A stretch of 9,383 bases of DNA from Bacteroidetes bacterium HGW-Bacteroidetes-12. Its GTDB lineage: Bacteria > Bacteroidota > Bacteroidia > Flavobacteriales_E > Vicingaceae. Of this stretch, positions 5,599-9,383 are shown one piece after another. A program made the position numbers and the translations under genes. A model generated the notes under the pieces. That model was not told where the DNA came from and did not search any database. It was given only the letters and a program-made list of their open reading frames with translations. The first letter of the stretch is position 1. Every line of letters begins with the position of its first letter. The stretch lies in the NCBI GenBank assembly GCA_002841035.1, contig PHDR01000079.1, positions 1 to 9,383 of the forward strand. The letters run 5' to 3'.

Positions 5599-7662
5599 TT
5601 AATTCGTTTGTTTTTTACTAAAAAAGAAATAAAATCCAATAAAAAAATAACCTAAAATACTAACTAAAGCAAAATAAATAGTACGTGGTGATGAGAATGT
5701 AAAAACAACCTCCCCCTTACTATTTGATGGTATTTGCACACCCATTATAAGGTCATTAACAAAATAAACAGGTAAATCAATACCATTTAAAGAGGCACTC
5801 CACAAATGATGGTAGTTTTGATTCAACAACAACCATTGCTTCTGGTTGGAAGTGTTTTTAACACTTGTACTAAATGAATTATAACCAATTTTAACTGATG
5901 ATATTTCCAATAACCCTTCCGAAATTTCTATTGAATTTGACACATTCCAAATAAGACCTGACTGAATAGAATCGTTTTGTTCGTATTTTTTTGTTGGTGT
6001 AAAAAAGATAGGGTTTTGTATGTTAATTTCTAAAGCCCCATTTTTCTGACCTGCTTCCAAACTTTTCGATTTGAAAGGATTATAACCCTCATAAGAAATG
6101 GTTTTGTTGAAAGTGGACATATTTTTCCATATCCCTTTGGTATGAGCCAACCCTTGTGATTCATCAAAATATTTCAATGGTTGATGATTGTCTTTTTGGT
6201 TAATCTCATTTGGAAGATTTTCAAAATACGTTTTGTGTGTACTAAAAGCTACATCATGACAAATGGTTGTTGGAAAAGTAAGTTGTGTTTGTATGCCTAA
6301 ATCCAGAATTGAAAAAATCAAAATTGCCGTGAACAATGAAAAACGAAATATTTTTTTTAGTAGTAAAACAAAACCAGTAAGAAAAAGAACTATCAATGTA
6401 TTAATAAAAACGTGTGTGGATAATAAACTAGTTGAAAATTCTACATAATTAAAGACATTAGTAAGATTTTCAATAATTTCATTAACTGAAGTTTTCATAA
6501 AAGAAACTCCAAGAGCCAAACAAAACACAACTCCCAATCCAATTAAAATGTATTTTTCAATTTGCAGAAAACGTCCTCTTTTAAAAGTTTGAAGCCATCC
6601 ATAACCTGCAAGAATTAACAATAAAAACAACGCATACGTCCTGAAAAATGAAGGATGCCTGAATACGCCAAAACCTGGTAAATGATAAGCAATTTTATAT
6701 ATAAAGGTTGCGTCTCCTGCTGCCAATAGTAATGATAAAACGATTCCTATCCATATTAAAATGGTTTTGCTGTTTCTTGTGTGAATTAAAGAAAAAACTA
6801 CTCCTATTGTCCCAATTAAACCAATGTATCCATTACGTAATGATAAATCTGTTACATCAAAAATTTTGGATGCACTAATAACTGAGTATGGAAATAAAAA
6901 AGAGAGATAGTCAACAAAAACAAAAGGATTGGATAACAAAAAATTACTATAGGACAATTTTTCTAATCGATTGAAATAAGTAGAAAATTCAATGAAAGCA
7001 TTGATATAAGGCAATAGCAAAACAACAACAGAAATACAAAAAACGATTCCTCCAACTATTAGTTTTTTAATTAAAATAACTTGTTTTCTATTTTTCCAAA
7101 AAAGATAGCCAAAAACTGCTAGGTAGATATATACTAAAATTATTGTGTAAGCTGGACTAGCACTGGTTGTGTTCATCGCAAAAAACAAGGCAGAAAACAC
7201 CATGTATTTTACCTGAAATGTTTGAGAAAATTTTAAAAGTGTAAGTGAACACCAAGGCAACCAAGCCACTCCTGCAACAAAAACCATAAGTTGAGCCGAA
7301 CCAACCATCATCCCTGACAAGGCAAAACACAACGCAATAACAAAAGCAGTAGGTTGATGTTTATACAAACGATTACAAAACCAAAACATTCCTAAGCCAG
7401 CAATCACAAAATAACTAAGCAGTTCGGTTATTAATGAACCCATGGTGTATTTTCCAAATAGCATTATAATCCATGTAATTGGATTCCAAACACCACTTTG
7501 AGGATCAGCATAAATGGGGTATCCCAAATGTTGAAACGAATTCCAAAATGGCAAATGTCCATTCCATAATGCATCGCTTACAAAATATCGATAAGGCAAA
7601 TAAGCATTGGTGTTGTCCCATTTCAAAATGAAAACATGAAATGTAAGCGGCCACAAACACAA
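5599..7662 (-). CDS. YfhO-like multi-spanning membrane protein
   Basis: At least 687 residues with about a dozen hydrophobic segments (e.g. 63-70, 80-97, 105-135, 151-190, 198-220, 278-294, 300-315, 343-357, 371-389, 412-457) and a last helix at 662-682. The N-terminal loop KWDNTNAYLPYRYF...WNGHLPFWNSFQHLGYPIYADPQSG (14-57), FRHPSFFR (334-341) and the C-terminal beta-rich part ending NYHHLWSASLNGIDLPVYFVNDLIMGVQIP (616-645) are typical of Bacteroidota YfhO-family proteins, GT-C-like putative polyprenol-linked sugar transferases of the inner membrane. In B. subtilis YfhO has been linked to lipoteichoic acid glycosylation; the substrate here is unknown. The start is uncertain: 7662 is a TTG, but the frame stays open upstream to a TGA at 7761-7759 and encodes the rest of a first helix (YPLFLIAVILL). 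No in-frame ATG lies between. It follows the ferredoxin on the same strand. Confidence 0.82.
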   Translation of the reverse strand: MCLWPLTFHVFILKWDNTNAYLPYRYFVSDALWNGHLPFWNSFQHLGYPIYADPQSGVWNPITWIIMLFGKYTMGSLITELLSYFVIAGLGMFWFCNRLYKHQPTAFVIALCFALSGMMVGSAQLMVFVAGVAWLPWCSLTLLKFSQTFQVKYMVFSALFFAMNTTSASPAYTIILVYIYLAVFGYLFWKNRKQVILIKKLIVGGIVFCISVVVLLLPYINAFIEFSTYFNRLEKLSYSNFLLSNPFVFVDYLSFLFPYSVISASKIFDVTDLSLRNGYIGLIGTIGVVFSLIHTRNSKTILIWIGIVLSLLLAAGDATFIYKIAYHLPGFGVFRHPSFFRTYALFLLLILAGYGWLQTFKRGRFLQIEKYILIGLGVVFCLALGVSFMKTSVNEIIENLTNVFNYVEFSTSLLSTHVFINTLIVLFLTGFVLLLKKIFRFSLFTAILIFSILDLGIQTQLTFPTTICHDVAFSTHKTYFENLPNEINQKDNHQPLKYFDESQGLAHTKGIWKNMSTFNKTISYEGYNPFKSKSLEAGQKNGALEINIQNPIFFTPTKKYEQNDSIQSGLIWNVSNSIEISEGLLEISSVKIGYNSFSTSVKNTSNQKQWLLLNQNYHHLWSASLNGIDLPVYFVNDLIMGVQIPSNSKGEVVFTFSSPRTIYFALVSILGYFFIGFYFFFSKKQTN

Positions 7663-7778
7663 TAGAATAACTGCTATTAAAAAAAGTGGGTAGCGGTATG
7701 TGTAAAGAATTTTAATAATGCAATTGTTTTTCTTATTTTGAAGAACCCCAAAAATAAGTCATTTTACCATGAATTGCA

Positions 7779-8009
7779 CTATTTTACCTTTTCCACTTTA
7801 ATAATTTTAACAGGGCAAGCTTTGGCAGCGTTCACATTGGCAATGTATTCATCATCACCCACAACAGCAGTATAAAAACCTTTTTTGTTTTTACCCTCAA
7901 TCAATGTACATTTTCCATCTTTTTTAGACATACGCCAGCGGTCGTAAGCAATTTCAACACAATAGTTGCAACCAATGCACTTTTCTCTTTGGTGGGTAAT
8001 GCGTATCAT
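7779..8009 (-). CDS. Small single-cluster [4Fe-4S] ferredoxin
   Basis: A 76-residue ferredoxin-like protein. CIGCNYC gives ligands Cys11, Cys14 and Cys17, and ACPVK supplies Cys65, together enough for one [4Fe-4S] cluster; the position where a second cluster's cysteine would follow Cys17 is occupied by EIA, so it is a mono-cluster type. Cys34 lies between and is probably not a ligand. Between the halves is an insert (about 22-55) rich in charged residues. It presumably passes single electrons in the cytoplasm. Its ATG overlaps the stop of the U32 gene as ATGA (8009-8006), implying translational coupling and a shared job: U32 hydroxylases carry or need Fe-S clusters, so this may be the electron donor. 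That partnership is inference. Confidence 0.92.
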   Translation of the reverse strand: MIRITHQREKCIGCNYCVEIAYDRWRMSKKDGKCTLIEGKNKKGFYTAVVGDDEYIANVNAAKACPVKIIKVEKVK

Positions 8010-9241
8010 TCGGCTTCTACTACTTTATATAACTTATCTGACGGTCGAATTATTTGATCTATTGGTGTGGAAAAATTAATTCCTTTTTCTACTTTTTCTA
8101 CTGATTTATCATCTACTCTTAGCTCTTTTATAACCATTTCAATAACACCAGTTGTTGGTCCAGTTATAATTACATTATCGCCAACTGAAAGCGAATGGGT
8201 TTCTATCTTAAATTCAGCTACATTAATTTTTGGAAAATATTTTATTCCTTGACCTAAAAATTTTTTTCGGGTAGTAGCCTGTGAGCCATGTCCTTCCGAC
8301 CATTCTCCTAATTCTTGCCCTAAATAATAACCGTCCCAAAAACCTCTGTTATAAACGGTTGCTAATTTTTTGTTCCAACCTTCAATTTTTTCTTTGTTAT
8401 AAGAGCCATCTAAATAAGCATCGGCAGCTTCTCGGTAGCATTCAGTAACCGTTTTAACGTATTCTGGAGCTCTTCCTCTACCTTCAATTTTCAATACTTT
8501 TACGCCAGCATTAATAATATCATCAATAAATCCAATGGTACATAAATCTTTTGGAGACATAATGTATTCATTGTCAATTAATAATTCGTTTCCTTCTTCA
8601 TCTTTCACTTCATACGTTCTGCGGCAATTTTGCACACAAGCACCTCTGTTTGCCGATGAATTGTTGGTGTGCAAACTCAAGTAACATTTTCCTGAAACAG
8701 CCATACACAAAGCTCCGTGAGCAAAAATTTCTATTTCTATTAAGTTTCCTGATGGTCCTTTGATGTTTTCTTTTTTGATACCGTCTGTTATGGCTTTTAC
8801 CTGAATTAAACTAAGTTCTCTTGCCAACACCATCACATCGGCAAAATGCGAAAAGAATTTAATGGTTTCTAAGTTGGTAACATTGGTTTGAGTAGAAATA
8901 TGAACCTCAAAACCTACCGAAGAAGCATAGTTAATTACGGCTTGGTCGGAAGCAATAACTGCTGTTATTCCCGTAGCTTTAGCTTTGTCAACAATACGTT
9001 TCATTAACGATAAATCATGATCGTAAATAATGGTATTCAATGTTAAGTAAGAACGAACATTGTTTGAGTTACAGATTTCAGCAATCTTTTCTAAATCATC
9101 AAAAGTAAAATTGTTCGCAGCTTTTGCACGCATATTTAGTTGTTCAATACCAAAATAAACGGAATCGGCTTTACCTTGTATGGCAGCCATTAATGATTCA
9201 AAAGAACCAGCAGGAGCCATTATTTCTATTTGTTTGTTCAT
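8006..9241 (-). CDS. Peptidase U32 family protein, TrhP/YegQ-like
   Basis: A 411-residue member of the U32 family, historically called collagenase-like proteases. E. coli members YegQ (TrhP) and YdcP (RlhA) act in prephenate-dependent hydroxylation of tRNA U34 and 23S rRNA C2501. The family opens with EIMAPAGSFESLMAAIQGKAD (6-26) and the U32 signature is EIFAHGALCMAVSGKCYLS (171-189). Cys179, Cys186, Cys202 and Cys206 (RGACVQNCRR), plus Cys234, include the expected Fe-S ligands. Residues 340-411 form a small C-terminal beta domain. A tRNA rather than rRNA target is likely from length but not proven. I start at ATG 9241-9239: an in-frame GTG at 9271 would add ten atypical residues and lies at the promoter box itself. 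First gene of an operon with the ferredoxin (4-base overlap). Confidence 0.9.
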   Translation of the reverse strand: MNKQIEIMAPAGSFESLMAAIQGKADSVYFGIEQLNMRAKAANNFTFDDLEKIAEICNSNNVRSYLTLNTIIYDHDLSLMKRIVDKAKATGITAVIASDQAVINYASSVGFEVHISTQTNVTNLETIKFFSHFADVMVLARELSLIQVKAITDGIKKENIKGPSGNLIEIEIFAHGALCMAVSGKCYLSLHTNNSSANRGACVQNCRRTYEVKDEEGNELLIDNEYIMSPKDLCTIGFIDDIINAGVKVLKIEGRGRAPEYVKTVTECYREAADAYLDGSYNKEKIEGWNKKLATVYNRGFWDGYYLGQELGEWSEGHGSQATTRKKFLGQGIKYFPKINVAEFKIETHSLSVGDNVIITGPTTGVIEMVIKELRVDDKSVEKVEKGINFSTPIDQIIRPSDKLYKVVEAE

Positions 9242-9260
9242 TTTTTTAAAGATAAGGAGG

Positions 9261-9268
9261 CAAAAATA
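9261..9268 (-). promoter_or_regulatory. Bacteroidota -7 box for the U32-ferredoxin operon
   Basis: The minus strand reads TATTTTTG followed by CC, matching TAnnTTTG, 19 bases before the chosen ATG at 9241. It is the same octamer as upstream of the membrane TPR gene. The expected transcript start lies near 9254, downstream of the GTG at 9271, which therefore would not be transcribed. Confidence 0.6.
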
Positions 9269-9347
9269 CACTTAGTTTGTTGATTATTAAGAATCATTCT
9301 AAGTAAAATAAAAAGAGTTTGTAACTATTCAGCCTCTCATTTTGCCA

Positions 9348-9383
9348 CAGATTACACAAATTTTCGCAGATTTGTGTAATCTG
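9348..9383. repeat. 14-bp perfect inverted repeat at the window edge
   Basis: CAGATTACACAAAT (9348-9361) and its exact complement ATTTGTGTAATCTG (9370-9383) enclose the 8-base loop TTTCGCAG. The right arm ends at the last base of the window, so the stem may continue outward; TGCCA just before the left arm would predict TGGCA after the edge. The 9272-9347 stretch upstream of the U32 promoter shows no gene. Confidence 0.8.

Noticed and set aside
6263..6448. Plus-strand 61-codon open frame
   Set aside because: It lies antisense within the well-supported yfhO-like gene, has low-complexity composition and shows no recognisable domain.
8067..8252. Plus-strand 61-codon open frame
   Set aside because: It is antisense to the C-terminal domain of the U32 gene, with Ser/Thr/Pro-rich composition expected from the complementary strand.
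9242..9271. GTG at 9271 as start of the U32 protein
   Set aside because: The ten added residues (MYFCLLIFKK) are not family-like, and the GTG coincides with the TATTTTTG promoter box, so it would lie upstream of the transcript start.

Overview
The window looks like a piece of a Bacteroidota (flavobacterial-type) chromosome. It is strongly AT-rich, start codons lack purine-rich Shine-Dalgarno sequences, two genes are preceded by TATTTTTGC boxes matching the Bacteroidota -7 consensus TAnnTTTG, and the genes (YfhO-like membrane protein, AIM24/TIGR00266 protein, U32 peptidase next to a small ferredoxin, TPR protein next to ribH) resemble that phylum's gene content. No phage, plasmid, CRISPR or integrase gene is visible. 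The protein genes are ordinary housekeeping or accessory genes; the unusual material is in the spacers.

Layout, left to right. On the minus strand at 1-402 is a TPR lipoprotein-like or secreted protein cut by the window edge, followed by the rlmI-type 23S rRNA methyltransferase (428-1630). A 168-bp array of exactly 24 heptamers (1633-1800) fills the entire gap between rlmI and ribH (lumazine synthase, 1801-2292). The 229-bp spacer 2293-2521 holds a 14-bp perfect hairpin and a cassette with inverted ends (element A). Then come a membrane-anchored TPR protein (2522-3211) and an AIM24-family protein (3325-4125), both minus. The only plus-strand gene is exonuclease III (4301-5068).

The right half is again minus: a strong intrinsic terminator (5293-5328), tRNA-Arg(UCG) (5351-5424), a second cassette (element B, 5428-5580) sharing its ends with element A, a YfhO-like multi-spanning membrane protein with a problematic start (5599-7662), a single-cluster ferredoxin (7779-8009) and a U32-family protein related to tRNA/rRNA hydroxylases (8006-9241). 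The last two overlap by ATGA and are surely co-transcribed; with no terminator visible between 9241 and 5293, one long transcript could run from the promoter at 9261-9268 through yfhO-like and tRNA-Arg.

Functionally, three loci concern RNA or decoding (rRNA m5C methylation, U32 hydroxylase-like protein plus ferredoxin, tRNA-Arg), one is DNA repair (exonuclease III) and one is riboflavin synthesis. I see no convincing new defence or metabolic system. The best leads are the heptamer array with its higher-order duplications, the recurrence of a 7-base period in other spacers, the paired inverted-end cassettes (one providing a stop codon, the other abutting a tRNA), and the missing ATG of the yfhO-like gene.
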